Source: Clostridium disporicum (GTDB taxonomy: Bacteria; Bacillota; Clostridia; Clostridiales; Clostridiaceae). Taken from it: a stretch of 64,000 nt of DNA. The stretch covers positions 124,001 to 188,000 of the forward strand of contig NZ_CYZX01000003.1 in NCBI RefSeq assembly GCF_001405015.1, written 5' to 3'. The notes beneath the pieces were generated by a model that was not told the origin of the DNA, did no database searches, and worked only from the letters and a program-made list of their open reading frames with translations. Every line of letters begins with the position of its first letter. Within the stretch, counting starts at the first letter, position 1. Both the position numbers and the translations under genes were made by a program. This document shows positions 9,464-17,686 of this stretch, one piece after another.

Positions 9464-9495
9464 ATTTTCCTCCAAATTTCTACTTTAATATTTAA

Positions 9496-9504
9496 ATTAT
9501 ATCA
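9496..9504 (-). promoter_or_regulatory. Extended -10 promoter of the hsdM operon
   Basis: The minus strand reads CTATGATATAATTTAA, with TATAAT at 9496-9501 and the TGA extension at 9502-9504. No good -35 is seen at 17 nt. It is nearly identical to the hsdR promoter core, which suggests that the two transcription units are expressed at matched levels. The region from here to 9755 is AT-rich and holds no gene or clear structure. Confidence 0.55.
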
Positions 9505-9755
9505 TAGGTTAAGTGAATCTAATTTATTTTATTAAAATATAGACCATCTTATATCTTTTTGAAAAATTATCTTTTCAAAGACATCATTAAGTCTTTCTCC
9601 ATCACCTCTATTTGTTGTTTACTGTAAAACCAATATAAAATTGAGTAACTAATTACTCCCTATTAGCAAGTATTAATATTCGTCCCTTTATTTTAATATT
9701 TGTAAAGATAACTCTTTTATAAAATTCTCATAGCTATAACCTAGTTTTTATATCT

Positions 9756-10029
9756 TGACTTACATTTTTCTTACCTTTGACTTACGTAAGAAGCTGGTCT
9801 TAGCCCTTGAAATCACTAGTGACTTACATGACTTACGTAAATCCTATATACATTATCTATATATTTTTCAATAAATAAAAAAATTTTCCATAAAAATATA
9901 TATCTCTAATTAGGTAAGTCATGTAAGTCATTAATAACTTTTTCTTTGTAAACCTAGTGATGATAAGTGTTTAGCTATGACTTACATACCTAAGAAGTCA
10001 TGTAAGTCAACGTAAGTCAATGTAAGTCA
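9756..10029. repeat. Ten-copy TGACTTAC/GTAAGTCA iteron-like cluster with AT-rich core, candidate origin
   Basis: TGACTTAC occurs at 9756, 9778, 9820, 9829 and 9978. Its complement GTAAGTCA occurs at 9914, 9923, 10002, 10012 and 10022. Several copies are 9-10 nt apart, one helical turn, and two extend into the palindrome TTACGTAA (9783-9788 region and 9833-9840). Between the two arms, about 9845-9910 is almost pure A/T. Iterons flanking an AT-rich unwinding element are typical of plasmid or phage origins, and the adjacent genes encode primase and P-loop replication proteins. The last repeat copies overlap the 3' end of the DUF927 gene. An origin is inferred; regulator binding sites are an alternative. 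Confidence 0.6.
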
Positions 10030-11927
10030 AAAGCTATTAATGCAGATTTATTAGAAACTTCTCTCTCTTTAAAATCTCTTTTTATTTCCTCTTCATCCTC
10101 TATTGCTATATTTAATTTGATACAGTTTGTCATAGCTCCAAATATTCTTGTTTGATGTACATATCTTCCCTGTGAATTCTTGGTTATAAGCCCTACCTTG
10201 TACAACTTATCTTTAACTGCATTAAAATTAATCCTATGTGAATTTAGCATTTTCATTAATACTGTTTTATTTATAAAACATTCTTTCTTTATATTGTCTA
10301 ATTTACCCCATATTTCACCACTTTCATTTTCTTTAAATTTATTAATATTCTGCCCAATCCAATCTAGTATTAGGTCATATATGTTTTTAGTAACATCTTT
10401 CTCGCTATTTTTAGGAATAAATTCTGTTATGTCACTAATTTCTAGTTTTTCATCTCCAAATATAAAGTTGCTAAGCTCATCCCCTAAAAGAATTGCTGCT
10501 GTGCTTAATACTTGTTTATCTGTAATATCTGAACTTTCTTGCACCATCTTAATAAATTCAGAGTATATTATGTTAACCTCTTTATTAGTAATTAAGTTAT
10601 CTATAAAGTCTTTTCCAGCAAAACCGTAATTTTCTCTTACAAAGTTTGCCGTATAATTCCCATCTTCTATTACACTTTCTTTTGCTTCTATTTCGATAAC
10701 TCTATTTTTAACACCTCCACCAGAGTTTTCTTGAACTATTGGCTCTTCACCAGAAAACATAAATATATTTTGCCAAGTCCCCTGAACATCAACGCCACCA
10801 TAAGACTTACCTCTACTTCTATCTATACCTTCAGTAAGTTGCATTATTAAAGAATCAAAGCTTTCATATTTATCTTTTATAATCTGAAGCTCATCAAAGG
10901 CTATTGGTAAGCTATTCATAAAAGAAGCGTATCTTCCCATAGCTACTGCTGTGGAATTTAATGTCTTAACAAGCTTGCCTAACGAGGGGTCACCCCATAT
11001 ACTCATAGCTACCATTAATCCAACAGTTTTCCCTGCTCCAGTACCTCCCCAAAGATGTATAATAAAAGGTAACGTTCCTGTTATTTTAAGTAAACAGCTA
11101 GCAAAAGAAGCCGCCATAAGTATTTTTACGATTTTACTTTCACTTCGTAGCTTTATACAAAAGCTTTTCCAAGCTTCATAATCTCCTTTTTCTTTTATAC
11201 TATCGTAAACTTCTTTAAAAGCAATATCTCCATCATATTTTAAATTTTCTGCATATGGTGAAAACTCTTTATCTATCCATCCTACTTTGCTTATACTTCT
11301 TGATACAGGTATCTTATCCACATTTGTATCTAATACATCTGTTATATATGTGACTAAATTGCCTGCATTGTTTGAATTTACGCCTATTCCTCTATCAGCA
11401 ATGTTTATTATAATAGATTTATTTGCAATTACACTTCTTTCGATAACAACCTCCTTCCAAATATTATCCTTATAAAAAGCAATCTTAACCTTCTCCATAC
11501 CAGTTTCTATATTTACAAGCCTCTCTACTGGTAATATAGGGTGGGGACAAGCTACTTCTTTTACTTGTTGAATATTCTTCAATTCTGTTTTCCATACACC
11601 ACTATCATCTGCAATCCACTCTCCACATTGTAAGTCCTCTAATGGTGGATTAGAAAAATCTATAAAATTATTACTTTCCTTAGGCTTAATATCTTTCATC
11701 TGTTGCTTCTTATAAGCCTTTTCCACAGCCTTAAACTGTTTAGTAATATTTAAATCAGAAGCTCTATTAAAAAGCTTAGCTAAAATAATCTCTCGCTCAA
11801 CTTCATCATCTATTGAATAAATATACTCAAAATTCTTTTTATCAATAATCTCATTTTTACCCATATTCAAGATTAAACTTTCCATAAAACCTAAATTAAT
11901 TAATTCATCAGCAAAATTATTATTCAA
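10017..11927 (-). CDS. DUF927 domain P-loop protein (helicase-like, mobile-element replication)
   Basis: This 636-residue protein has the DUF927 core, seen in phage, plasmid and integrative-element replication modules. Walker A is GGTGAGKT (294-301), inside HLWGGTGAGKTVGLM. Walker B is PIAFDE (341-346), and a later MFSGEEPI segment resembles a sensor strand. The start is TTG, 8 nt after GGAGG and overlapping the primase stop codon by 8 nt, so translation is probably coupled. The last residues (FDLH) are encoded by the TGACTTAC repeat array. It probably unwinds DNA with the primase-like partner; this is inferred from family and context, and no integrase is in view. Confidence 0.8.
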   Translation of the reverse strand: MNNNFADELINLGFMESLILNMGKNEIIDKKNFEYIYSIDDEVEREIILAKLFNRASDLNITKQFKAVEKAYKKQQMKDIKPKESNNFIDFSNPPLEDLQCGEWIADDSGVWKTELKNIQQVKEVACPHPILPVERLVNIETGMEKVKIAFYKDNIWKEVVIERSVIANKSIIINIADRGIGVNSNNAGNLVTYITDVLDTNVDKIPVSRSISKVGWIDKEFSPYAENLKYDGDIAFKEVYDSIKEKGDYEAWKSFCIKLRSESKIVKILMAASFASCLLKITGTLPFIIHLWGGTGAGKTVGLMVAMSIWGDPSLGKLVKTLNSTAVAMGRYASFMNSLPIAFDELQIIKDKYESFDSLIMQLTEGIDRSRGKSYGGVDVQGTWQNIFMFSGEEPIVQENSGGGVKNRVIEIEAKESVIEDGNYTANFVRENYGFAGKDFIDNLITNKEVNIIYSEFIKMVQESSDITDKQVLSTAAILLGDELSNFIFGDEKLEISDITEFIPKNSEKDVTKNIYDLILDWIGQNINKFKENESGEIWGKLDNIKKECFINKTVLMKMLNSHRINFNAVKDKLYKVGLITKNSQGRYVHQTRIFGAMTNCIKLNIAIEDEEEIKRDFKEREVSNKSALIAFDLH

Positions 11928-12486
11928 TATAATTTCCTCCCATTCTAAGCTTGTTTATTATTTTCTTATTATTTATTAAAAATTGTAGCTTGTCTCTTTC
12001 ATCTCCTTCTATAAAAATATCTAGGTAATAATCTATTTGTTCTAACATCATTGCTGTCTCATCATCATTCTTTTCTGCTAGGTATCTTCTATAATCGCTT
12101 AGCAAAATAAATATTTCATTTTCTACTCTTTTGAATTCTTCTAATATAAGCATTTTTTGCTTGTACTTATTTGGGAATTTAAATTCAGATTTGCATTTAT
12201 TCTTACTTAAATTAAGACCTAATGCTAAAGAATCATTTATATATTGTGCTGCTTTATATGGCTTTATATTAAGTATCTTAGATACAAGAGTTATTGAATC
12301 TCCCGTTTCTCCACATCCAAAGCATTTAAATATTTGTTTCTTTTCAGATATGCTGAAAGATGGTGTGTTTTCAGAATGAAATGGACATAAACATTTATTA
12401 GCTCTATTAAGATTTATACCTACTAATTTTGCAACATCAATTATGTTGCTTCTTGTTTTAATTTCCTTTATAAGCTCATTGACCAT
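11920..12486 (-). CDS. CHC2 zinc-finger protein (DnaG-type primase N-terminal domain)
   Basis: This 188-residue protein begins with a DnaG-like CHC2 zinc finger: C34-x2-H37 in CPFHSENTPSF and C55-x2-C58 in KCFGCGETGDSI. There is no TOPRIM catalytic domain; the remaining 110 residues are helical and unlike DnaG. Standalone CHC2 proteins next to DUF927 proteins are typical of mobile-element replication modules, where the finger helps recognise priming sites. It overlaps the downstream gene by 8 nt. The frame starts at ATG, with weak ribosome site ATAGGAGC upstream. It is not the chromosomal primase, which would be about 600 residues. Confidence 0.8.
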   Translation of the reverse strand: MVNELIKEIKTRSNIIDVAKLVGINLNRANKCLCPFHSENTPSFSISEKKQIFKCFGCGETGDSITLVSKILNIKPYKAAQYINDSLALGLNLSKNKCKSEFKFPNKYKQKMLILEEFKRVENEIFILLSDYRRYLAEKNDDETAMMLEQIDYYLDIFIEGDERDKLQFLINNKKIINKLRMGGNYIE

Positions 12487-12622
12487 ATTGCTCCTATGAA
12501 ATTTCTAGAAATTTAAATATAAATTATTAAAGTACTCATTTAGTAAATATGATTGAATTTTTTAATTTTGCTTATATAAAATAAAAAATTTAATATTTTA
12601 TAAAATTAATCTTTAAAGCATT

Positions 12623-12661
12623 ACAGCTCTAAACATAGTATTTTACACTGTTTAGAGCTGT
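12623..12661 (+). terminator. Strong hairpin with T-tract on the plus strand
   Basis: ACAGCTCTAAACA (12623-12635) pairs perfectly with TGTTTAGAGCTGT (12649-12661), followed on the plus strand by TTTTT. No plus-strand gene ends here. On the minus strand the T-tract is missing, so it is a poor terminator for the MerR gene that ends at 12727. It may be a remnant of a lost gene or the edge of the mobile module. Confidence 0.45.
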
Positions 12662-12726
12662 TTTTATCTATTATTTTTGTATATAACAAATAATTTGTAT
12701 AATAAAATTTTCAAATAATCTTCTTA

Positions 12727-13125
12727 CTAATCTTCTACATCAATTAAATTACTTTCATATTCTATTTTTCCAGTAAGTACACCGTCATAGAAAGCTTGTT
12801 TATTATCAATAAAATTAATACACTCATTAATTTCTTTAATTTGATTTAATAACGCTTCTTTTGATTTATTAAGCATCTCTTTTCTTTCTGGAATTGTAGA
12901 CGGTCCTTGTAAGCAATAATTCATATATAATTTCATATCTTTAATACTCATACCACATTTCTTTAAACATTGTAGTCCCTTTAACCATGCAACATTTTTT
13001 TCATCAAAAATACGATAATTATTTTTATCTCTTTTTACATTAGGCACTAAGCCTTCTTTACAATAATACTTTAATGTTTCATATGATATCCCAACTTGCT
13101 TACTAACCTCTTTCATTGTGTACAT
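12727..13125 (-). CDS. MerR family transcriptional regulator
   Basis: This 132-residue regulator has the N-terminal MerR winged helix (YTMKEVSKQVGISYETLKYYCKEG, about residues 1-70) and a helical dimerisation region. The effector domain is minimal, as in the AdhR/TipA-small group that senses aldehydes or electrophiles. The frame extends to a TTG at 13140, but GGAGGA lies 8 nt before the ATG at 13125. It is divergent from an aldo/keto reductase gene, and the shared intergenic region holds a classic 19-bp-spaced MerR promoter. It probably activates that operon. Confidence 0.9.
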   Translation of the reverse strand: MYTMKEVSKQVGISYETLKYYCKEGLVPNVKRDKNNYRIFDEKNVAWLKGLQCLKKCGMSIKDMKLYMNYCLQGPSTIPERKEMLNKSKEALLNQIKEINECINFIDNKQAFYDGVLTGKIEYESNLIDVED

Positions 13126-13166
13126 AAAATTTTCCTCCAAAACTATAAAATATTTACAAAAAACTA

Positions 13167-13197
13167 TTGCACGGTAGTTGCTACCGGGTGCTACACT
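13167..13197 (+). promoter_or_regulatory. MerR-type promoter with 19-bp spacer
   Basis: The -35 is TTGCAC (13167-13172) and the -10 is TACACT (13192-13197), 19 bp apart. This is the overlong spacing that MerR activators correct by twisting DNA. The spacer carries the perfect dyad CGGTAG-TTG-CTACCG (13172-13186). The promoter drives the aldo/keto reductase and flavoprotein genes, with the MerR gene divergent. Confidence 0.8.
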
Positions 13198-13244
13198 ATT
13201 AAATTGTAAGGCAAATATTGTTAAAATTCAAGGAGTGATAAATA

Positions 13245-14090
13245 ATGAACTATGTAACTTTAAATAATGAAATTAAAATGCCATCAGTTGGTTTTGGGGT
13301 TTTTCAAATTCCTGAAAAAGAAGAATGTGTAAGAGTGGTAAAAGATGCTATTGATGTGGGCTATCGTTTAATTGATACTGCTCAAGCTTATGGTAATGAG
13401 GAAGCAGTAGGAGAAGCTATTATGGAATCATCTATACCTAGAGAAGATTTGTTTATAACAACTAAAGTATGGATTAGTAATGCTGGATATGAAAAAGCAA
13501 AGAAATCTATTGAAGAATCTTTAAATAAAATGAAATTAGACTATTTAGATTTAGTACTTATTCATCAACCCTTAAATGACTATTATGGAACATATAGAGC
13601 TATGCAAGATCTATACAAAGAAGGAAAAATAAAAGCTATAGGAGTATCGAACTTTTATCCTGACCGTTTAGTTGACTTATCCTTATTTAACGAAATAGTA
13701 CCAGCCGTTAATCAAATTGAGGTCAACCCATTTCATCAACAAATAGAAGCACAAAAAGTTAATGAAAAGTATGGAGTTCAGTTGCAGGCATGGGCACCAT
13801 TTGCTGAAGGAAGAAATGGAATGTTTACTAATCCAGAATTGAAAGCTATTGGAGATAAATACAATAAATCTGTAGCTCAAGTTATTCTAAGATGGTTACT
13901 TCAAAGAGGAATTGTTCCACTATCTAAAACAGTTAATAAAGAAAGAATGTTACAAAATATTGATATTTTCAATTTCGAATTAAATGAAGATGATATGAAT
14001 AAAATATCTTGTTTAGATAAAAAAGAAAGCTCTTTCTTTAATCATCAAGAAGCATCATCTGTAGAAATGTTAGCAAGTCTAGTTAGATAG
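13245..14090 (+). CDS. Aldo/keto reductase
   Basis: This cytosolic NAD(P)H-dependent reductase of carbonyl compounds has 281 residues. The catalytic tetrad of the AKR fold is visible: D44 in LIDTAQAYG, Y49, K74 in TKVWI, and H107 in LVLIHQP. The C-terminal cofactor loop includes QVILRWLLQRGIVPLSKTVN. AAGGAG lies 10 nt before the ATG. It is first in a two-gene operon with a flavoprotein 12 nt downstream, behind a MerR promoter. This suggests a detoxification role against aldehydes or electrophiles; the substrate is not known. Confidence 0.92.
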   Translation: MNYVTLNNEIKMPSVGFGVFQIPEKEECVRVVKDAIDVGYRLIDTAQAYGNEEAVGEAIMESSIPREDLFITTKVWISNAGYEKAKKSIEESLNKMKLDYLDLVLIHQPLNDYYGTYRAMQDLYKEGKIKAIGVSNFYPDRLVDLSLFNEIVPAVNQIEVNPFHQQIEAQKVNEKYGVQLQAWAPFAEGRNGMFTNPELKAIGDKYNKSVAQVILRWLLQRGIVPLSKTVNKERMLQNIDIFNFELNEDDMNKISCLDKKESSFFNHQEASSVEMLASLVR

Positions 14091-14102
14091 GAGGATATAT
14101 AA

Positions 14103-14723
14103 ATGAAAGTATTACTGATAAATGGAAGTCCAAATGCTAAAGGATGTACTTATACAGCATTAGAAGAAGTCTCTAAAACCTTAAATCAAGAAGGTATTGA
14201 AACAGATATCGTCCATGTAGGAAATAAAGATATTAGAGGTTGTATCGCATGTCGTCAATGTAGGACAAAAGGTAAATGTGTATTTAATGACATAGTTAAT
14301 GAAGTCGCTCCAAAATTAAATGAATGTGATGGTATAGTAATAGGTTCGCCTGTATATTATGCTTCAGCAAATGGAACGCTTATTTCTTTTATTGACCGCC
14401 TGTTTTATAGTAGCATGTCCATTGATAAAAGAATGAAAGTAGGAGCTGCTGTAGTAAGTTGCCGTAGAGGTGGAAGTACTGCTACATTTGATGAAATTAA
14501 TAAATATTTTACGATCTCAGGTATGCCAATTGCATCAAGTCAGTATTGGAATATGGTACATGGTAATTCTGCTGAAGAAGTAAAAAAAGACTTAGAAGGA
14601 ATGCAAACAATGCGTACATTAGGTAAAAATATGGCATTTTTAATGAAAAGTATTCAATTAGGCAAAGAACAATTTGGATTACCAGAAAAAGAAGCTCACA
14701 TATTTACAAATTTTATTAGATAG
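14103..14723 (+). CDS. NAD(P)H-dependent FMN reductase / flavodoxin-like protein with Cys motif
   Basis: This 206-residue protein has a flavodoxin-like fold. LLINGSPNAKGCTYTAL (residues 4-20) binds the FMN phosphate and GSPVYYASANGTLISFIDR holds the isoalloxazine ring. A four-cysteine motif, C47-x2-C50-x2-C53-x5-C59, lies between them. It matches the pattern of iron-sulfur flavoproteins, so it may bind a [4Fe-4S] cluster. It follows the aldo/keto reductase by 12 nt, with TAGGAGG before its ATG, and is probably co-induced by MerR. The two could form a small reductive detoxification pathway. Confidence 0.85.
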   Translation: MKVLLINGSPNAKGCTYTALEEVSKTLNQEGIETDIVHVGNKDIRGCIACRQCRTKGKCVFNDIVNEVAPKLNECDGIVIGSPVYYASANGTLISFIDRLFYSSMSIDKRMKVGAAVVSCRRGGSTATFDEINKYFTISGMPIASSQYWNMVHGNSAEEVKKDLEGMQTMRTLGKNMAFLMKSIQLGKEQFGLPEKEAHIFTNFIR

Positions 14724-14745
14724 AGAATCTAGACAATTATCTAAA

Positions 14746-14796
14746 ATTAAATGAATTACCTTATTCATTAGTATTGAATAAGGTAATTCATTTAAT
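14746..14796 (+). terminator. Long perfect hairpin after the aldo/keto reductase operon
   Basis: The 22-bp perfect arms 14746-14767 and 14775-14796 enclose the 7-nt loop TTAGTAT. The downstream T-tract is weak (GGTCTTTCT). It probably ends the operon or protects its 3' end. Confidence 0.65.
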
Positions 14797-14848
14797 GGTC
14801 TTTCTAAATATAAATTAAACTATAATATATTAAAATGGGGATGAATTT

Positions 14849-15430
14849 ATGAAAAAAATATTATACTTAATGAGACATGGGCAAACACTTTTTAATGTTA
14901 GACGAAAAGTCCAGGGATGGTGTGATTCTCCATTAACTAACCTTGGAATTAGACAAGCTACCATAGCCGGAGAATATTTCAAAGCAAATAATATAACTTT
15001 TGATCATGCCTACTCATCTACATCTGAAAGAGCTTGCGACACCTTGGAATACGTTTCTAACACTCCATATAAAAGAGTAAAAGGTCTTAAAGAATGGAAT
15101 TTTGGTACATTTGAAGGAGAAAGTGAAGACTTAAATCCACCATTACCTTATGGAGATTTTTTTGTTAAATACGGTGGTGAGGATGAATTTGAATTAAGAA
15201 ATAGAGTTGCTGAAACACTCTACTCTATTATGAAAAATGATGACCATAATACTGTTTTAGCTGTTTCTCACGGAGCTGCTTGCCGTCAATTTATGAGATA
15301 CTGGGCTCATACTAGCGATGTTGACCAAAAAGAAAGGCTTGGCAACTGTTGTATACTAAAATTTGAATTTGAAAATGATAAATTTAAATTATTAGAAATA
15401 ATTAATCATGACTTTAGCAAATTAAAATAA
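14849..15430 (+). CDS. Histidine phosphatase family protein (phosphoglycerate mutase-like)
   Basis: This 193-residue cytosolic protein belongs to the histidine phosphatase superfamily. The phosphohistidine is H10 in LMRHGQT, followed by R61 in TSERACDT, an acidic residue near E82 and the second histidine H141 in AVSHGAACR. Its size and lack of the extra loops of cofactor-dependent phosphoglycerate mutase suggest a broad phosphatase. Targets could be sugar phosphates or nucleotides, but the substrate cannot be fixed. It is a single gene, with a bidirectional terminator behind it. Confidence 0.9.
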   Translation: MKKILYLMRHGQTLFNVRRKVQGWCDSPLTNLGIRQATIAGEYFKANNITFDHAYSSTSERACDTLEYVSNTPYKRVKGLKEWNFGTFEGESEDLNPPLPYGDFFVKYGGEDEFELRNRVAETLYSIMKNDDHNTVLAVSHGAACRQFMRYWAHTSDVDQKERLGNCCILKFEFENDKFKLLEIINHDFSKLK

Positions 15431-15439
15431 TGCTAATTA

Positions 15440-15504
15440 AAAAGCCGGCAAATTGAACTATACTCTATCAAATAGACTTTGTTAGTTCATTTTTTCCGGC
15501 TTTT
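15440..15504. terminator. Bidirectional terminator between convergent genes
   Basis: AAAAGCCGG (near 15440-15448) pairs with CCGGCTTTT (15496-15504), with further pairing inward. T-runs are present on both strands. It serves the histidine phosphatase gene on the plus strand and the ArsC-like gene on the minus strand. Confidence 0.8.
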
Positions 15505-15540
15505 ATTATATCATTTTTACTGTAAATACCTTTATATTAT

Positions 15541-15948
15541 TTATAGATTATTATTTTTAATTCTTTCTGCTAAGTCTTTAACTTTAGCTTCAATAGTTTT
15601 TGCTATCTTTATAAACTCTTCATCTGATTTTCCTGTTGGGTCTTCTAATCCCCAATCTTCAGTATGTTTTGCTTTTAAGTATGGACAAACTACGTTACAT
15701 CCCATTTTTATAGCTATATCAATTTCAGGAATATCACTTAATAACTTTGATTTTTGTGTTTTATTCATATTAACATTATATAAATCTTCTATTATTCTCA
15801 CAGCATCTTGATTTATTTGTGGTTTTATTTCTGTTCCTGCTGAGTAGCTTTCAAAAACTTCACTTCCAAATAGCTTACCTAAAGCTTCTGCCATTTGTGA
15901 TCTACAAGAATTATGTACACATATAAATGCTACCTTTGGCTTACTCAT
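15541..15948 (-). CDS. arsC: ArsC-like low-molecular-weight phosphatase (thioredoxin-type arsenate reductase family)
   Basis: This 135-residue protein reduces arsenate in the thioredoxin-coupled family. The P-loop is C10-x5-R16 in CVHNSCRSQMAE. Two further cysteines, C84 and C88 in GCNVVCP, could form the redox relay, and the EDWGLEDP segment carries the general-acid region. The C84-C88 spacing is 4, shorter than the 7 in the S. aureus enzyme. No other ars gene (ArsR, ArsB) is near, so arsenate reduction is likely but not proven. Low-molecular-weight tyrosine phosphatase activity is the alternative. AGGGGGAT precedes the ATG. Confidence 0.85.
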   Translation of the reverse strand: MSKPKVAFICVHNSCRSQMAEALGKLFGSEVFESYSAGTEIKPQINQDAVRIIEDLYNVNMNKTQKSKLLSDIPEIDIAIKMGCNVVCPYLKAKHTEDWGLEDPTGKSDEEFIKIAKTIEAKVKDLAERIKNNNL

Positions 15949-16029
15949 ATTATCCCCCTAAGTTCTAATTACTATAAAGTCTAATATATTTTTAATATTA
16001 AACTTTACAATATCATTATTAATTATATA

Positions 16030-16078
16030 AGACTGTCTCAAAGCTAATTTTATCATATAATTAACCTTAAGGCAGTCT
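16030..16078 (-). terminator. Hairpin after the MFS efflux gene
   Basis: AGACTGTCT (16030-16038) pairs with GGCAGTCT (16071-16078), extending inward with AAGG/CTTT pairs. The minus-strand tail is only T-rich (TATATAATT), so termination may be partial. Confidence 0.5.
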
Positions 16079-16114
16079 AAAGTTTTATAAGAAATTCATT
16101 AATTTATATGTCTA

Positions 16115-17527
16115 CTAATCTGTAACTTTTACTTCTTTCTTTTTAACTACAAAAAATGCTATTATAAGTCCTAATAATGTTAATGCTGCTATTAATGTAA
16201 AAGATACATTCATACCATGAACCTGTGCTTCTAGAGGATTTGTTAATCCTGATGATGCAGCAGATTTACTCATTAATGTAACTATTATTGATGTTCCTAT
16301 TGATCCTGCTACTTGTCTTAATGTATTATTGGCTGCGTTACCATGAGCATAAAGCTCTCTATTTAATGAATTTAATCCTGACGTTGTAAGCGGCATCAAA
16401 AGCATAGCTATTCCTAACATTCTTATAGCATAAACAATAATTACATAAGTTATTGATGTATCTACTTTTAAAAATGAAAATCCGAATGTTCCAAGTGTAA
16501 GTATTGCTAGACCTCCTAATGCAAGGTATCTAGCACCATATTTATCAAAAAGAGTACCTGTTACAGGATTCATTATAACCATTACTATAGCTCCGGGCAT
16601 AAGTGTTAAACCGCTTCTAAGAGCACTTTCTGCTTTAACATTTTCTAAGAACATAGGAATTATAAGTTCTGATGAAATCATTGCTGCATAAACAATCATT
16701 ACTATTATTGTTGAGAATGTAAATATACTACTTTTAAATACACTTAAATCTAGCATAGGTTCTTTCATTGTTAATTGTCTCCAAACAAATATTATAAGAA
16801 AAACTATCCCTATAATAAGTGGAATATATACATTTTTATCGCTCCAAGCATAATTTCCAGCATTACTAAATCCAAATAACAATGCTCCAAAACCTACAGC
16901 AGCCCCTATAAATGAAATAATATCAAATGATACCTTTCTAGTTGGCGTTACATTCTTAAGAAGGAAAATTCCAATCACTAAATCTATTACTGCAAAAGGT
17001 AATGTTACATAAAATAAGTATCTCCAAGGATAGCTATTTATTATCCATCCTGATAACGTTGGCCCTATAGCAGGTGCAAATCCTATTACAACTCCTACTA
17101 TTCCCATTGCAAATCCTCTTTTTTCTATTGGAAACATATTCAAAAATACCGTTTGCATTAATGGAACTATTATTCCACTAGCTACACCTTGTATAAGCCT
17201 TGCTGTAAGAAGCATTGGAAAGTTAGTCGCAAAAGCTCCTACAACAGTTCCTACAGTAAATAAACCTATAGATACAAAAAATAAAGTTCTATTTGTAAAT
17301 CTATCTATAAGGAATGCTGTAAAAGGAATTATGATACCAGTTGCAAGCATATAACCTGTACTTAACCACTGTGCTGTAGATACACTTATATTTAAATCTT
17401 TCATAATATCAGAAAGAGCAACATTCATAAATGTACTATTTAAGAAACATACAAATGCACCTAAAAGGAATACGCTCGCAATCGCAACTACATTGTACTT
17501 TTTATCATTAGTTGATTTTTCATTCAT
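16115..17527 (-). CDS. DHA2 family MFS drug efflux transporter (EmrB/QacA type)
   Basis: This 470-residue proton-driven exporter has about 14 hydrophobic spans. Motif A-like text is FLIDRFTNRTLF, and the antiporter motif C region reads GVVIGFAPAIGPTLSGWI (about 150-167), the hallmark of the DHA2 group. FLNSTFMNVALSDIMKDL in the first span is typical of EmrB. AGAGAGG lies upstream of the ATG. There is no adjacent EmrA-like or TetR gene, so it is a stand-alone pump. The substrate is unknown; multidrug or organic-anion export is most common. Confidence 0.9.
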   Translation of the reverse strand: MNEKSTNDKKYNVVAIASVFLLGAFVCFLNSTFMNVALSDIMKDLNISVSTAQWLSTGYMLATGIIIPFTAFLIDRFTNRTLFFVSIGLFTVGTVVGAFATNFPMLLTARLIQGVASGIIVPLMQTVFLNMFPIEKRGFAMGIVGVVIGFAPAIGPTLSGWIINSYPWRYLFYVTLPFAVIDLVIGIFLLKNVTPTRKVSFDIISFIGAAVGFGALLFGFSNAGNYAWSDKNVYIPLIIGIVFLIIFVWRQLTMKEPMLDLSVFKSSIFTFSTIIVMIVYAAMISSELIIPMFLENVKAESALRSGLTLMPGAIVMVIMNPVTGTLFDKYGARYLALGGLAILTLGTFGFSFLKVDTSITYVIIVYAIRMLGIAMLLMPLTTSGLNSLNRELYAHGNAANNTLRQVAGSIGTSIIVTLMSKSAASSGLTNPLEAQVHGMNVSFTLIAALTLLGLIIAFFVVKKKEVKVTD

Positions 17528-17623
17528 AAGCTCTTACCTCTCTATAATTTTTATACTTCAAGATTATATTTCCATTCTCTAAGGTAACTTATTCAAAAAA
17601 ATACATATTTAAATATATCAATA

Positions 17624-17663
17624 AAAAAAGCCTTAGGATAATATTTTTCCTAAGACCTTTTTT
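17624..17663. terminator. Terminator after the K+/H+ antiporter gene
   Basis: AAAGCCTTAGGA pairs with TCCTAAGACCTTT, with A-run before and T-run after. It can act on both strands and lies between the antiporter stop codon and the MFS gene promoter. Confidence 0.7.
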
Positions 17664-17686
17664 AATTTATTTTAAATTAGCTAAGT

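Noticed and set aside
9756..10029. CRISPR array
   Set aside because: The units are only 8-10 bp, occur in both orientations, have no spacer-sized gaps and no cas genes nearby.
10180..10629. 149-codon plus-strand frame inside the DUF927 gene
   Set aside because: It is antisense to a conserved coding region and lacks a start signal and domain.
5358..12486. Complete prophage or integrative element
   Set aside because: No integrase, capsid, terminase, relaxase or attachment repeats are visible; only a replication-like module and defence genes are present.
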